DNA of 64,000 bases from Orientallactaga sibirica (Eukaryota; Chordata; Mammalia; Rodentia; Dipodidae): positions 39,075,501-39,139,500 of the forward strand of contig JAEOAD010000015.1 in NCBI GenBank assembly GCA_036365145.1, written 5' to 3'. This document shows, piece by piece, positions 22,620 through 32,425 of the stretch. The translations under genes were made by a program, and so were the position numbers. The notes beneath the pieces are model-generated. The model did no database searches. It saw only the letters and a program-made list of their open reading frames with translations, and was not told where the DNA came from. How positions within the stretch are numbered: the stretch's first letter is position 1; every line of letters starts with the position of its first letter.

Positions 22620-23170
22620 GTCCTAGCAAGTCCTAGAAAGAGAAAAGCATTGTCAGAGAAGATGTCTCTGAAGATGATATTGACCTCAGAAAGAATGAGA
22701 TGGCTTGTGAACAAAGAGGTTAGGGCTCATGCAAAGGCACTGAGAGGGAAAGGTTATGTAACATGCTACAGAAACTGAAGAGGGACTGGCCAAGCTGGGG
22801 CGTGGAGATCAAGGAGTATAATGGCACAGGTGATCGTAGGGAGGTTGATGAAGCCTAGTTATGCAGGATCTTTTAGGTATAATCAGAAATCTGGATTTTT
22901 GTTTTTGTTTTGTTTTTGGAGGTAGAATCTCACTCTGTCCCAGGCTGACCTGGAATTCACTATGTGGTCTCAGGGTGGCCTTGAACTCAAGGCGATCCTC
23001 CTACCTCTGCCTCCCAAGTGCTGGGACTAAAGGCATGTGCCACCATGCCCAGCCTCAGAAACCTGGATTTTATTTAAGTGCAGTGAAAAGTTTTTGACCT
23101 GAGCAGTGATGTGATTTGATTTATATTTTAAGAAAATTAATTTATATTTTATTTATATTTTAAGAAAATC
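22620..23170 (-). repeat. Ancient repeat, broken by two B1 insertions
   Basis: 'gatgtctctgaagatgatat', 'gcaaaggcactgagagggaa', 'agcagtgatgtgatttgatt' and, beyond the second B1, 'tccttctggaagcttgtaga' follow the order of an old mammalian repeat (gtgacatttgagctgag...gcaaaggccctg...gagtgacatgatctgac...ggatcactctggctgc). L2-like, name uncertain. It probably continues to about 23,400. Confidence 0.35.
22901..23054 (-). repeat. B1-type SINE, antisense, with target duplication
   Basis: The poly-T side leads into 'ggtagaatctcactctgtcc', 'caggctgacctggaattcac' and 'ctcccaagtgctgggactaa', ending 'caccatgcccagcc'. The direct repeat 'tcagaaa(t/c)ctggattt' flanks it (about 22883-22898 and 23055-23070). 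Confidence 0.92.
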
Positions 23171-23171
23171 C

Positions 23172-23340
23172 GGCCAGGCGTGGTGGTGCATGCCTTTAAT
23201 CCCAGCATTTGGGAGGCAGAGGTAGGAGGATTGCCGAGAGTTCAAGGCCACCCTGAGACCACATAGTGAATTCCAGGTCAGCCTGAGCTAGAGTGAGACC
23301 CTACCTCGCAAAACCAAAAAAAAAAAAAAAAAAAAAAAAA
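23172..23340 (+). repeat. B1-type SINE with long A-tail
   Basis: Nearly consensus: 'ggccaggcgtggtggtgcat', 'gaccacatagtgaattccag', 'gtcagcctgagctagagtga', then about 25 A. The short repeat 'aaaatcc' on both sides is a weak target duplication. Looks young. Confidence 0.92.
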
Positions 23341-23784
23341 TCCTTCTGGAAGCTTGTAGAGAATGGATGGTGGAAGGAAATCCAAAGAACTGCTGGAAGG
23401 CTCGGAACCCGGGAAGGTGGCAGCAGGAGAGGTAGAGGTGCAGACCTGAGTGGGCACACAGATGTGTTGGCTATGAGGATGCATGGGGGGAAGTGTAGAG
23501 ACTGGGGCCAGGGTGACACCCAAGTGTTTGGCTGTCCTCATGGAGAGGATGGCAGTGGCACACAATATGGGGGAGCCTTGGAAGCTGCAGGATGCCGGGT
23601 TCTTTGCTGCTGACACATGATCCCTGAGGTTCACCAGGCCCAGGAGCAACCTACACAAGTCTGCCACTGGTCATGCCCTCTCCTGCCACACACAGACCAA
23701 GAGCTGATCTCAGGAAAGTTTAGGATGTCTTCACACACCACTGAGCTCTGGAAAATTCCCCCAGGAAATTGCACATTGTTTGTG
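23341..23784. other. Single-copy or eroded repeat sequence
   Basis: The first part probably continues the ancient repeat described at 22620. The rest is unrecognised. Frames here on both strands share the poly-A/poly-T of the B1 and are not genes. Confidence 0.35.
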
Positions 23785-24000
23785 TTTAAGAACATGATGT
23801 CTGGAGCCAGATTGCAGGAACTCGAACCCTAGCCCCACTGCTTCATGGCTATGCGACCCTCAGCAAGCTATTTACTCTCTCTGTGTCTCTATTTTCCACC
23901 AACTTAGAATATGCCGAAAGCACCCATTTCCTAGGGCTGACGTCATGCTCTGCTCATAGAGTTCCTGGCATGAAGGAGGTGTTGAGAAATGTGAGCTGGT
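23785..24000 (+). repeat. MIR SINE, sense
   Basis: 'agaacatgatgtctggagcc' and 'agattgcaggaactcgaacc' begin the MIR core. 'cttcatggctatgcgaccct' and 'ctgtgtctctattttccacc' follow, and it ends 'agttcctggcatgaaggagg'. Nearly full-length and diverged. Confidence 0.55.
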
Positions 24001-24243
24001 GCCGAGAGGTGCTGCCCACTCTGTGGTCGTAGCTGCCTCTGGCAGGAGTTTGCTGGGAACCATAGGGTTTCATGGCCAGAATCCTGGCCTTTGCCAGTTT
24101 CCAGAACTGCCTCTTGTACTTAGTGATCATAGGACTTTCAATAAGCGACCACACAGAGCTCAAAATTATCTTGTCTCCCGCCTGGGTTCTAGGTATAGGG
24201 TGGGGACACTTGTGTCCAGTGGTTCCATCCAGGGAAGGGGAGG

Positions 24244-24648
24244 CTAGTATGATGACTTACATTGTCAACTTGGCAAGACCTAGAATCATCCTTGATGGAT
24301 TATGTAGATTCGGTTAACTTCCCCAAGGTCAATGAGGGATTTTCTTGGTTAGGTTTATGAAGTTGGGAAAGCCCACCTTAACAGTGAGTGGGTGGAGCCA
24401 TTCCGTGGCTGGGACCTCAGACTGTGTGAAAATGATAAAATGGGCTGAGCACTAGCCCTTGTGCTCTTGGATTCCTCACTGTGGACTAAGTGTGACCAGC
24501 TCTGCTTCCCATGCCTGCCCCCTCCATGTCTTCCTCGCCACAATGGACTATCATCTGGAACAATAAACTAAAATAAACCTGCCCCCCACCCCTGCAAGCT
24601 GATTTTTGTCAAGCATTTTATGCCAGTAATGAGAAGGTAACTGATTCA
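24244..24648 (+). mobile_element. Solo LTR, ERVL-class
   Basis: 'tgatgacttacattgtcaac', 'tggatt' and 'gattttcttggttaggttta' are followed by 'gggaaagcccaccttaacag', 'catctggaacaataaactaa' and 'aagcattttatgccagtaat', ending 'gaaggtaactgattca'. The order matches a common rodent ERVL-related LTR, including its AATAAA poly-A site at about 24,561. The exact subfamily is uncertain and no target duplication was confirmed. Confidence 0.55.
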
Positions 24649-24770
24649 GGAAGTAACCTGTCCTGGACAGTATCCACAGGACAAGCCTCCCAGCAAAGAG
24701 CCCAGTGGGAGTTAGGTGGCTGAGGCCAGACTCTCCCGCTGGGATTGGCCCCAGGCCCAGGCACAAGCTT

Positions 24771-25119
24771 GATTGCTGTTATTGTTGAGATGGGAAGTGT
24801 CTCTCCAAAAAGCTCATGTGCTAAAAAGTTGATCCCAGAGCTGGTGGCAGTATTTTGGAAGTTCCAGAAACTTTAGAAGTTGGGGGTCACTGGGGGCATG
24901 TCCTTGGGGCTGTATCTTGTCCTGGGTCCTGTCCATTTCTCTGTTTTCTGTCCACCACGAGGTGAGGCGCCTCTGCCACTCACTCACCTTACCATGCGGT
25001 TTTGCCCTACCAGGGGCCCAGGCCAGCAGAGCCAAGGCTGAAACTGTGAGCTCAAATAAATTGTTCCCTTTATGTTGTTTATGTCAGGTATTTTGTCATA
25101 GCAACATATAAGTCTAACA
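24771..25119 (+). mobile_element. Solo LTR, MaLR (MT/MLT-like)
   Basis: 'ttgttgagatgggaagtgtc', 'ctccaaaaagctcatgtgct', 'gcctctgccactcactcacc' and 'ctgaaactgtgagctcaaat' are followed by 'gtcaggtattttgtcatagc' and 'gtctaaca'. This is the typical order of a MaLR LTR including its poly-A region. 'gctt' on each side may be the target duplication. Confidence 0.7.
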
Positions 25120-26000
25120 GCTTTGTCCTGTAGGAATAATGGCAATGATGACCAAAACATGTCCCTTTCTTTGGCAGACTTTTGAGGCATGCTGTTTCAC
25201 TCTATGATCTCTGTGGACTCACAGCAACATAGTAAGGCAGGTATCTGGGATTGAGGACCCTGGCGGTGTGCAGATGCCCAGAGTCCTGCATAGCTGGCAG
25301 CAGAGTCTGGACCACATATTCCAGCAGCCACGTGAAGCCCTGCCCCAGCACGACACTGTCTTCATCTCGCCAGCCCCCCATACCTTGTACGGCTCTGTCC
25401 TTCCATTTTCATCCTAGTTTCTCTTCTGGCTTGCCCCTTGCCTTCTTCCGCTCTTCCCCCAAATCTTCCCTCTCTGCTACTCCTGACTCTCCTGAGGCTC
25501 TTCTGAGTTGCAGACCTAAAATTCCTCCATCAAGCTTCCCAGAGCATCCAAGTCTGGTTTCCTTGGAAGAACCTGCTAAAAGACTCACATTCTCCATCTT
25601 GCCACAGGCCCATGGTCTCTGGAGGGTTTTGCTCAGACTATTCAGTAACTCTCAGAAGAGAAAAAAAAAAAAAAGAGAAAACACACTCCCCAACCACACA
25701 GTTTTCAGAACCCACTCCAAATCTCCCAGTCACAAGTGACTAAAGTATTAAACCGTTTTACAAGCAATTTGCCCTTAAAGTGAAGAGAGGAGATAGGATG
25801 CAAAGGAGTCCCTTGAGAGACTGACGAATCATAAGAAATAGGACAGGGACCACCAGGACTGTCTCACTTGCTTCTTCCTACCCAGGACTGCCAGGGTCTA
25901 TGCCTCAGCTACTGGAAGGACAGAGTCCTGGTCAGGGAATGAGACTATCTCCTTGGCCTTCTGGGGTTCTCAGTTTCCCATCTATAAAAGGGTGTTACAA
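25120..26000. other. Single-copy sequence with MIR traces
   Basis: 'tggactcacagcaacatagt' and 'aaggcaggtatctggg' (25,200-25,245) resemble antisense MIR. A pyrimidine-rich stretch follows at 25,360-25,480. The 162-residue frame at 25,251-25,739 has low-complexity Ser/Pro composition and no domain. Confidence 0.4.
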
Positions 26001-26200
26001 GCTAAGCATAGTGGCACACATATTTAATCCCAGCACTCTAGAGACAGAGGTAGGAGGATTGCTATGAGTTCAAGGCCAGCCTGGGACTACAGAGTGAGTT
26101 CCAGGTTAGTCTGGGCTAGAGTGAGACTCTACCTTGGAAAAAAGGTTGCACTAGATGGCCTTTAATGTCTCTTACTCCAGAGGACCTGATGTTTGGGATT
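25945..26200 (+). repeat. MIR3-like SINE split by a B1
   Basis: 'ggttctcagtttcccatcta' and 'taaaaggg' on the left and 'gcactagatggcctttaatg' on the right rejoin into the MIR3 3' half when the B1 at 26,001-26,145 is removed. Confidence 0.45.
26001..26145 (+). repeat. B1-type SINE, diverged
   Basis: 'gctaagcatagtggcacaca', 'gactacagagtgagttccag' and 'gtgagactctaccttggaaa'. Several substitutions against the other copies indicate an older member. Confidence 0.88.
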
Positions 26201-27159
26201 AGGCCACATGGGAATGACAATGAACAAAAAGTCTGTGGGCACTGAACTGGTCATAAAACCCACAGATGAAAATTGTGTGGCATACCCTGGTCAGACAGCC
26301 TATGGGTAGGAGGGTGGAGATGGCAACCTTCTGTCACTGGCCTTCTTCAGGTGCTGTGGGTAGTCATTTTAGTATTGTCCAGAACAAGGGCAAACTCGCA
26401 CTGTACTTCCCAAGCTAGGAGGATGTGGTCCCAAGGTCCCCTCCAGCACCCTTCATTGACTTTCCATGGTGCATTTTATGGGCTGGAAACACCCAAGTTC
26501 CAGGTTTCACTTGCACGCAGGCTTCCCTCTGCACTGTCACCATGATGCTCCCCATTTCTTTCCAGGAGCACTCCCACCCTCCCCTGTCTGTCCTCCACAA
26601 CCCACGCAGGCCTCCAGGGCTATATCACTGATCGTTTGCAGATGGCATTGCCCCTTCCTCAGCCTGTGCCTATCTCTGTGGAAAACAGGGGAGAATGTGC
26701 CCAGTGTGTGACCTAGGATGGAGCAGGTGCCCTACAAACCTTTGCAAATAAATGAAAGAGTGTTACTCTGCTTGAGAAGAAGGAAAGCTATGCAGACAAG
26801 ATAGGCCCACAAGGCGAAAGGCCACTATGGGTTGGAAATGTAGAGAAAGATGAGGCAAGTACAGACTCTCACCTCCCACCAAGTCCCCTTTCATGGACGT
26901 CAGTAGTGAGAGGTAAGTCACCTCGCCACAACACACAGTGAGGACTCAGGTGCTAACTGCACTATGATGTTTCTTCCCTGCAGAAGAAAAAGGTGAGGAC
27001 GGACTCAAACTCTCGAGCTAAAAGTACTCTCTCCTTGAACCAAGTAGACACAGCGGTTGACAAGGAGAGAGATCACCTACTCCACAGTGGGGAGGTAGAA
27101 GCCAGGGAAGCTAGGCAAATCACCGGATCACGCTGCACATGAGGGCAAAGGGCAGCGTA

Positions 27160-27460
27160 TAAAGGAGAAGGAATGCTTTAAAATAATACTGCCATCTAAA
27201 AATAGTGCGCAGCTTGGCCTGGCTGACTCGGAGGGGTCACGTTTTATGGATGCCCCCATCTGCTTTTCTGGGACGATGCAGTTCAGCCTGCTCTGGTTAT
27301 AGATTTTCCATGAGCTCGGCTCGGATTTCCCTGTCCCACCGCTGAGCACACGGGTCAGTGGCTAATTTTCCAACGTTTATCTTTCCCCTTTACAATTTCC
27401 CCGTGTAAACGGCCTGTGCATTCAGCCCCTGGATTTCTGACTTGGGGGCTGGCATTAGGG
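27160..27460. promoter_or_regulatory. Candidate conserved non-coding element
   Basis: Repeat-free block mixing AT-rich words ('tttaaaataatactgccatc', 'ggctaattttccaacgttta') with retained CpGs ('atagtgcgcagc', 'gagctcggctcggatttccc', 'tttccccgtgtaaacggcct'). CpG retention outside an island and lack of repeats suggest constraint. Confidence 0.3.
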
Positions 27461-27593
27461 GTAAGCAGACCTCCCAGGCTTCCCAGAAAGCCCTAGAGTC
27501 ATTTGTAAGGACCATAACCAATAGGATTGGGAGCAAGCTGGGCTACTACCTACACCCACTGAGGTAACCCAACAGCCTACTCTTGTCCCACAG

Positions 27594-28150
27594 GCGCTGT
27601 GGCTTCAGAGCCCAAAGGCTCAGTCCCTCCTTCAGTCTCCTTCGCAGCCCAGCTCCACACTAACTTGATGCCCCAGGCATGGGAGACAAGGACGGACTGG
27701 TATCCTGTCTGCTCTCTCAGCACCTCCACTCAAGAAGGAAATGGAAGTTGTGGCATCACCATGGTCACATGGGGAAGAGAAGGGCTCGGCCCTTCGTTAA
27801 CTTGTGGAAGTATCTGCTCTGCAGCTGGGATGAGAACAGTCTACTGTTTGCCCTCAAACCCTGACCACAGGATGGACACTCCACATTGGATTTCATGTCC
27901 TTGGATCTGTCTCCAAATGCTTCTCTTGTAACAGTGTCTTCTTCCCAGAGCCCATTCCAGGCCTGCCAAGATGGGGTACAAAGACAGTAAGGAAACCTGG
28001 CAGGAATGAGTGCACTACTGGGACAGCACTGTGCAGGAGAGAGTGGAGAAAGTCCTGCCAGCCAGCAATCCGAGGATGATGTGAAGTGCGGACACCTACA
28101 AGTACATCCTACTGAAATCCTGAGAGAAATAAATGTTGATCCAGAACATC
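27594..28150 (+). other. Possible terminal exon of an unknown transcript
   Basis: A pyrimidine-rich acceptor-like sequence 'ctactcttgtcccacag' ends at 27,593, and an AATAAA hexamer lies at 28,128-28,133. A 110-residue open frame lies within but starts without a standard initiator at its annotated edge and resembles nothing known. Both signals are common by chance, so this is a weak hypothesis for a non-coding transcript end. Confidence 0.15.
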
Positions 28151-28429
28151 AAATTCTCTGAGTCATCATGTGCCCTTCCCAAGACACCACAGAACACATG
28201 AACATGTGTTCACAATTACCACCTGGCCCCATTCTCTGACGAGCTGTATCATTCCAGAGCAGAGAAGAGCAGTTAGTTAAAGAGCAGTAGCCACACTGAG
28301 ATCAAACACCAGTCTCCCAAGAGCCAGCTGCTCTCCCCATGGTTTCCCTGAATGATCCACCTGGGGCTGGACTTTGAAGCTTTAAAAAGACCTTAGCTGA
28401 CTCATAGATACACATGAGTAAATTTTAAT

Positions 28430-28740
28430 TTCATGCTGCACCCTCCTTTAAGTGAGCTCGGCCAGGCTCTTGGCGCTCCATGTTGTCACTGTGCCGATGA
28501 CTCCCACATGAAAACACACAGCCAAAACTCCAGATGCACGGATGTAAGCCTCTTGTTGGCAGCTTCTATGTCCTTGCCCAACTCTGGATTGACTTCCACC
28601 CCTCTCCTTGCCATCTTCCTGCATCTTAGTGTGGGATTCCCCTCTGACCCCCTATCTGTCATGGTCCTCATTTGGCCCATCAGAAAGCATGTTCCTCAAA
28701 ATATAGGCCACCATTCCCACCTCCCTGCCCACATCATGAA
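28430..28740 (+). repeat. Possible L2-like LINE fragment
   Basis: 'gccgatgactcccacatgaa' and 'aacacacagccaaaactcca' with a pyrimidine-rich 3' part resemble an old L2/CR1-type LINE segment. Very diverged. Confidence 0.25.
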
Positions 28741-28818
28741 CATATAATGCATGTATATCTCTGAAGGAACAAGACCTTGGGAGTCTACAGTGGTTATTAG
28801 CAATGCCCCTGAAGGATC

Positions 28819-29120
28819 ATTTTCTTCCTTTTCTTTGCTCGCCTGCAGTGGCCAGAGCAGAACTTTGGATGTCCCCCTCCATCGCTGAGCTGGAGTCTCT
28901 TACTGATCCTAGAGCTTGCTGGAGTTTTTTGGTTGTGTTTTTTTTTTTTTTTCCACAAACTCCAATTATTTTCTGGTCTCTGCTCCCCTATGAGACTGAG
29001 GTAACAGGTGTGTGTGCCCATGCTCTGCTGTTTATACAGATCCTTGAGCAGTCTCTCGGACTTCCTTGGGCCCTCGTGCTTACACAGGAAGGATCTTAAC
29101 CACAGAGCCAGCTCTCTAGC
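28819..29120 (-). repeat. B4-like composite SINE with target duplication
   Basis: The minus-strand head begins at 29,120 as 'ggctagagagctggctctgt' with the A box 'tggttaag'. The body does not follow the window's common tRNA-SINE. It has 'aacagcagagcatgggcaca', 'gagcagagaccagaaaataa' and 'agcgatggagggggacatcc'. The perfect 11-bp direct repeat 'cctgaaggatc' (28,808-28,818 and 29,121-29,131) defines both ends. An A-run of about 15 lies inside, not at the end. Confidence 0.65.
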
Positions 29121-29131
29121 CCTGAAGGATC

Positions 29132-30131
29132 TTTTTTTTTTAATCCCTTCAAACCTCAGTTTCTCTGCTCAATAAAGAATAAGAAGGATGCTTACCTCAC
29201 TAAAATAGTGTGAAGTTTTAATACTTATAATTCAGTGGATTCACCAAGCTGGAGGCATTTGTCACTTCTTTGTGTGTTGCAGCTTCTTGGGTCCTTTGCC
29301 AAGTCAAAGAGGCCCTGTGACCTGTTCCTTTCGTAACCCCTCACTGTGCACTGCTAGAAGATGAGGCCATGAAGTAAGAAGGTATAATGGCAGCCCATCC
29401 TCTATCTACCACTTGAGGCTTTCTCAGGCAGGGGCTTCTTACCCTTGGAGCCCAGCCTCCATTTGAAATGGCACTGATGATGGTTTCACCACCCAGGGGT
29501 GCTGCGGAGATGAACACAGTCCCTTTGTGCTAGAACGGGTGCACTGCCAGAACCTGAGCAGTGACGGGGTAACCACCTGTCCATGTGCACCTGTGCTCGC
29601 ACATGCTCACATGTGTGCACACACACATCCACGTACACACAGCCGTCTTATCCTGGCTGGGTCCAAGGGCTACAGATTTGCACTCTAGGGATGGAATCAA
29701 TTAGAATTATTTTTTAAACCTCATCTGTTTTGATTTAACAGGAAGCTCTGTTCAATGAAATGCAGCATTAGTCAATGAAAAATCAAATGCTGAATTCCCA
29801 GGCTCAGCTGTCAATGAAGACTGAGCCGAAGCTTCCAGACTACCAGGCCCAGCCTCTAATTACACAGGGCCCTGTCTCTAAGTGTCTCTACTGAGCTCTA
29901 AGAGGAAAGAGGTTTATCTATCCCTGCCCAAGGGTCCCTGACTGCTGGCAATAAGCTAGGCCTTTCTGAGCACCAGGAACCCATTCCTTGGAATATAACC
30001 ACAGCATTTGCTTTTTTCTCCCTGATCGCTGCCCATTCTGAGGACAACATGATGTGTTTGGCTTTTAGCTGTGGCTCCAGTGCCCAGCCCAGCACCTTGC
30101 ACAGAAAAGTCACTAGATAAAAATTCCATTG
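29132..30131. other. Single-copy sequence with CA-rich patch
   Basis: No gene seen. 'tgtgtgcacacacacatcca' near 29,610 is low complexity. The block 29,690-29,870 is listed as a candidate element. Confidence 0.45.
29690..29870. promoter_or_regulatory. Candidate conserved non-coding element
   Basis: AT-rich, repeat-free block with 'tagaattattttttaaacct', 'gcattagtcaatgaaaaatc' and 'gcctctaattacac'. The word 'tcaatgaa' occurs three times (near 29,752, 29,772 and 29,811) within about 70 bases. Confidence 0.2.
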
Positions 30132-30147
30132 AAAAAAAATTGGTGGT

Positions 30148-30311
30148 GCCGGGCGTGGTGGCGCACGCCTTTAATCCCAGCACTTGGGAGGCAGAGGTAG
30201 GAGGATTGCTGAGAGTTCGAGGCCACCCTGAGACTACATAGTTAATTCCAGGTCAGCCTGGATCACAGTGAGACCCTACCTCGAAAAATCGAAAAACCAA
30301 AAAAAAAAAAA
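30148..30311 (+). repeat. B1-type SINE, young, with target duplication
   Basis: Near-consensus 'gccgggcgtggtggcgcacg' with CpGs intact, ending in 'ctacctcgaaaaatcgaaaa' and A-tail. The direct repeat 'aaaaaaattggtggt' flanks it (about 30,133-30,147 and 30,313-30,327). CpG retention suggests the youngest B1 in the window. Confidence 0.94.
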
Positions 30312-30379
30312 AAAAAAAATTGGTGGTGATTAGACTTAGGAATAAATTATTTCGTTTCCTATGTCACGTACATATGCCC

Positions 30380-30530
30380 TGCACAATTGCAGGAGCTTTT
30401 CAGGTACTGGCTGAGTCTCCAGGATCCTGCCATGAAGTAAGCTCTTCTTCAGCCCCATTCCACAGGTGAAAAGGGCAGCAGAAGATCAGCGTGCTCATCA
30501 CATGCAACAAATGCAGCAACTAGGGTCCCC
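30380..30530 (-). repeat. MIR fragment, antisense
   Basis: 'cagccccattccacaggtga' preceded by 'tgccatgaagtaagctc' matches the antisense MIR middle (gaggtaggtactattatccccattttacagatg). Confidence 0.35.
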
Positions 30531-30738
30531 ACACACAGCAGGACCTGGGGCTGCTTCCTAATCCTGACACTGTGCCATTCCTTCCATCACCGGTCACTGG
30601 ACTCCAACAATGTACCTGCCCTCGGCTGAACCCTAGAAACACCCTCCACAAAGAGGTCAAAATTTTAGGGTGAGGTAAGAGATGCAAAAACATGGAATTA
30701 ACTGAGTATGGCTCATTCTAATAATGGCAAGCAGCTGG

Positions 30739-30902
30739 TGGGGAGAGAGTGGAAGTGGTCACAATTGAGGAGATACTAAGAGATAATCAGTACCAGGCAA
30801 GAGAGGCAGTATGGCCCAGATGGGGAGAGAGTGGAAGCAGTCACAATTCAGGAGAGACCAAGAGGCCATCAGTTCTAGGCAGGAAGGCCAGTGTGGTCCA
30901 CA
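30739..30902 (+). repeat. 82-bp direct tandem duplication, two units
   Basis: Unit 1 (30,739-30,820) and unit 2 (30,821-30,902) both start 'tggggagagagtggaag' and carry 'gtcacaatt', 'aggaga', 'atcagt' and 'aggca' in register. They differ at roughly a fifth of positions without indels, so the duplication is old. No third unit is visible. Confidence 0.85.
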
Positions 30903-31825
30903 GAGAAGCTGGACCATTATCCCAGGGGCATGAGCTCCATGGGAGGGCTAATGCCCCCCTTCATGGATTGCACAGTTTAGTGATAAGAAGGTACTTCACA
31001 CAGCCCACATTACCTGCACACGCACCAAGAAGACTCACACACATACCACACCATGCCAGAATCAGGTCATGGACCCACGAGGGCATGACTTTTATCAGAC
31101 TCAATGTAGCTCCCCTCAAACGGATCCCTCCTAATTGTATGTTGTAACTAGAGCCTAAAGACATGACCCCAACCATCATTCCCCTAAAACATTGCCACCA
31201 ACACCTACTGCAGAAGTTGGCTCTTTCCTTGCTGGAGGAGGTCCATGTGGGAACAGCAAATGATCGGTCTGAGGTTAGGGTTAGCCACGCCATGGGCCAA
31301 GTCCCCCAGACCAAAGAGTGGTGGTAGTTGGAATGTGAGGACATGGGTCTAGATGTGAAGGCCTGATTTTCCAGAGAGCTCAGAGAACCATGACCTTGTG
31401 CGTGCATCACACGAAGGGCTCCTGGACAGGCTAGATGACCCGGGGGCGGGGGGGGGGGGCTTTACGTAGTAGCTCCCGAGCTGAGTCCTGGACCAGAGCA
31501 CTTCCTGAGAGCCCCTCCAGTGCTGCCCCTTGGGGCCTGCTCCTGATACTATCTCAGCCTTTCTGGCTGGTGGAGTGGTGTTCTGAGCGATCATCAGGCT
31601 CTTTTTTCATCTGTGGTTCCTTTGTATGACACACTGCACTACAGAGACCTGAACTCATAAAAGTGAGCAAGTTGCAATTTGAACCCATCAGAGCTTAGGG
31701 GAGAGGAACAGGAAAGGGGCATTTTATCTCCAACTAATTGGGATGATTACCACCCATGCAACCCATCGACAGAAGATTTTGATTGTTTCATGACATTTTT
31801 GTCTTTCATGGAAGTTTTGTATTTT
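30903..31825. other. Single-copy sequence with a G-run
   Basis: No gene recognised. A G-run of about 18 with one C (31,442-31,459) is the only outstanding element. Overlapping frames on both strands (up to 149 residues) have no known motif. Confidence 0.45.
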
Positions 31826-31838
31826 TCTTCATAAAATT

Positions 31839-32015
31839 ATTTTTTAAATTTTATTTATTTATTTTAGAGAGAGGAAGAGAATGGGCATACCAGAACAAAC
31901 TCCAGATGAATGTGCCACCTTGTGCATATGGCTTTATGTGGATACTGGGTAATTGAACCTAGGTCCTTTGGCTTTGCTGGTAAGTGCCTTAACCACTAAG
32001 CCATCTCTCCAGCCC
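31839..32015 (-). repeat. tRNA-derived rodent SINE, antisense, with target duplication
   Basis: Antisense of the common tRNA-SINE: 'ttatttatttattttagaga', 'aacaaactccagatgaatgt', 'gccaccttgtgcatatggct' and the head 'cactaagccatctctccagc'. The perfect 13-bp repeat 'tcttcataaaatt' flanks it (31,826-31,838 and 32,016-32,028). Confidence 0.93.
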
Positions 32016-32079
32016 TCTTCATAAAATTCTTATGCTTTGTGTTTGCTTGCTTATTTGGGATTTTGCTTTTGCCTTTCGC

Positions 32080-32150
32080 AGAACTGGGAATAAAACCTAG
32101 GGTTTCAACTTGATAGGCAAGAGCTCTATTATCTGCATTCCCCAGGCCCC
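32080..32150 (-). repeat. ID-type SINE, antisense, diverged
   Basis: 'gaactgggaataaaacctag' then 'aggcaagagctctattatct' and 'cattccccaggcccc' match an antisense ID element (gggattgaacccagg...gcaagcactctaccactgagctacatccccagcc). Confidence 0.5.
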
Positions 32151-32152
32151 AA

Positions 32153-32360
32153 TATTCTTAATAAGTTAATTTCTAGAGACGTTGGATACTTTATAGTTTC
32201 TGTTGTTGTTGTAAAAACTAAAATATACTTAATCTTCTAGTTAGTTATTGTTGCTATAAAGGAACATTTAATATTGTGCAATTACAAAAAAATATTTGAG
32301 AAAGTGAAAAGAATAAGAAAATGAGTACCCATATAGCCACCATCCCAATTAGGAAATATA
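32153..32360. other. AT-rich sequence, unrecognised
   Basis: Very AT-rich, probably eroded LINE sequence, but I could not place it in a family. Confidence 0.35.
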
Positions 32361-32361
32361 A

Positions 32362-32414
<53 letters not shown>

Positions 32415-32425
32415 CACACACACAG
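32361..32425 (+). repeat. Compound (CA)n(GA)n(CA)n microsatellite
   Basis: 'cacacacaga' followed by about 20 GA units and 'tacacacacacag'. The long purine run on one strand could adopt triplex (H-DNA) structure. Confidence 0.93.

Larger units (their letters stand above)
26201..28429. other. Single-copy sequence
   Basis: About 2.2 kb without recognised repeats except a possible MIR/L2 trace near 26,640-26,760. It contains a candidate regulatory block (27,160-27,460) and a possible terminal exon pattern (27,594-28,150). No coding frame resembles a known protein. Confidence 0.45.

Noticed and set aside
23278..23667. Frame with a poly-Phe stretch
   Set aside because: The poly-Phe is the antisense of the B1 A-tail.
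32361..32425. Short regular repeats considered as an array of direct repeats (CRISPR-like)
   Set aside because: Simple dinucleotide microsatellite in a mammalian genome; no spacers.
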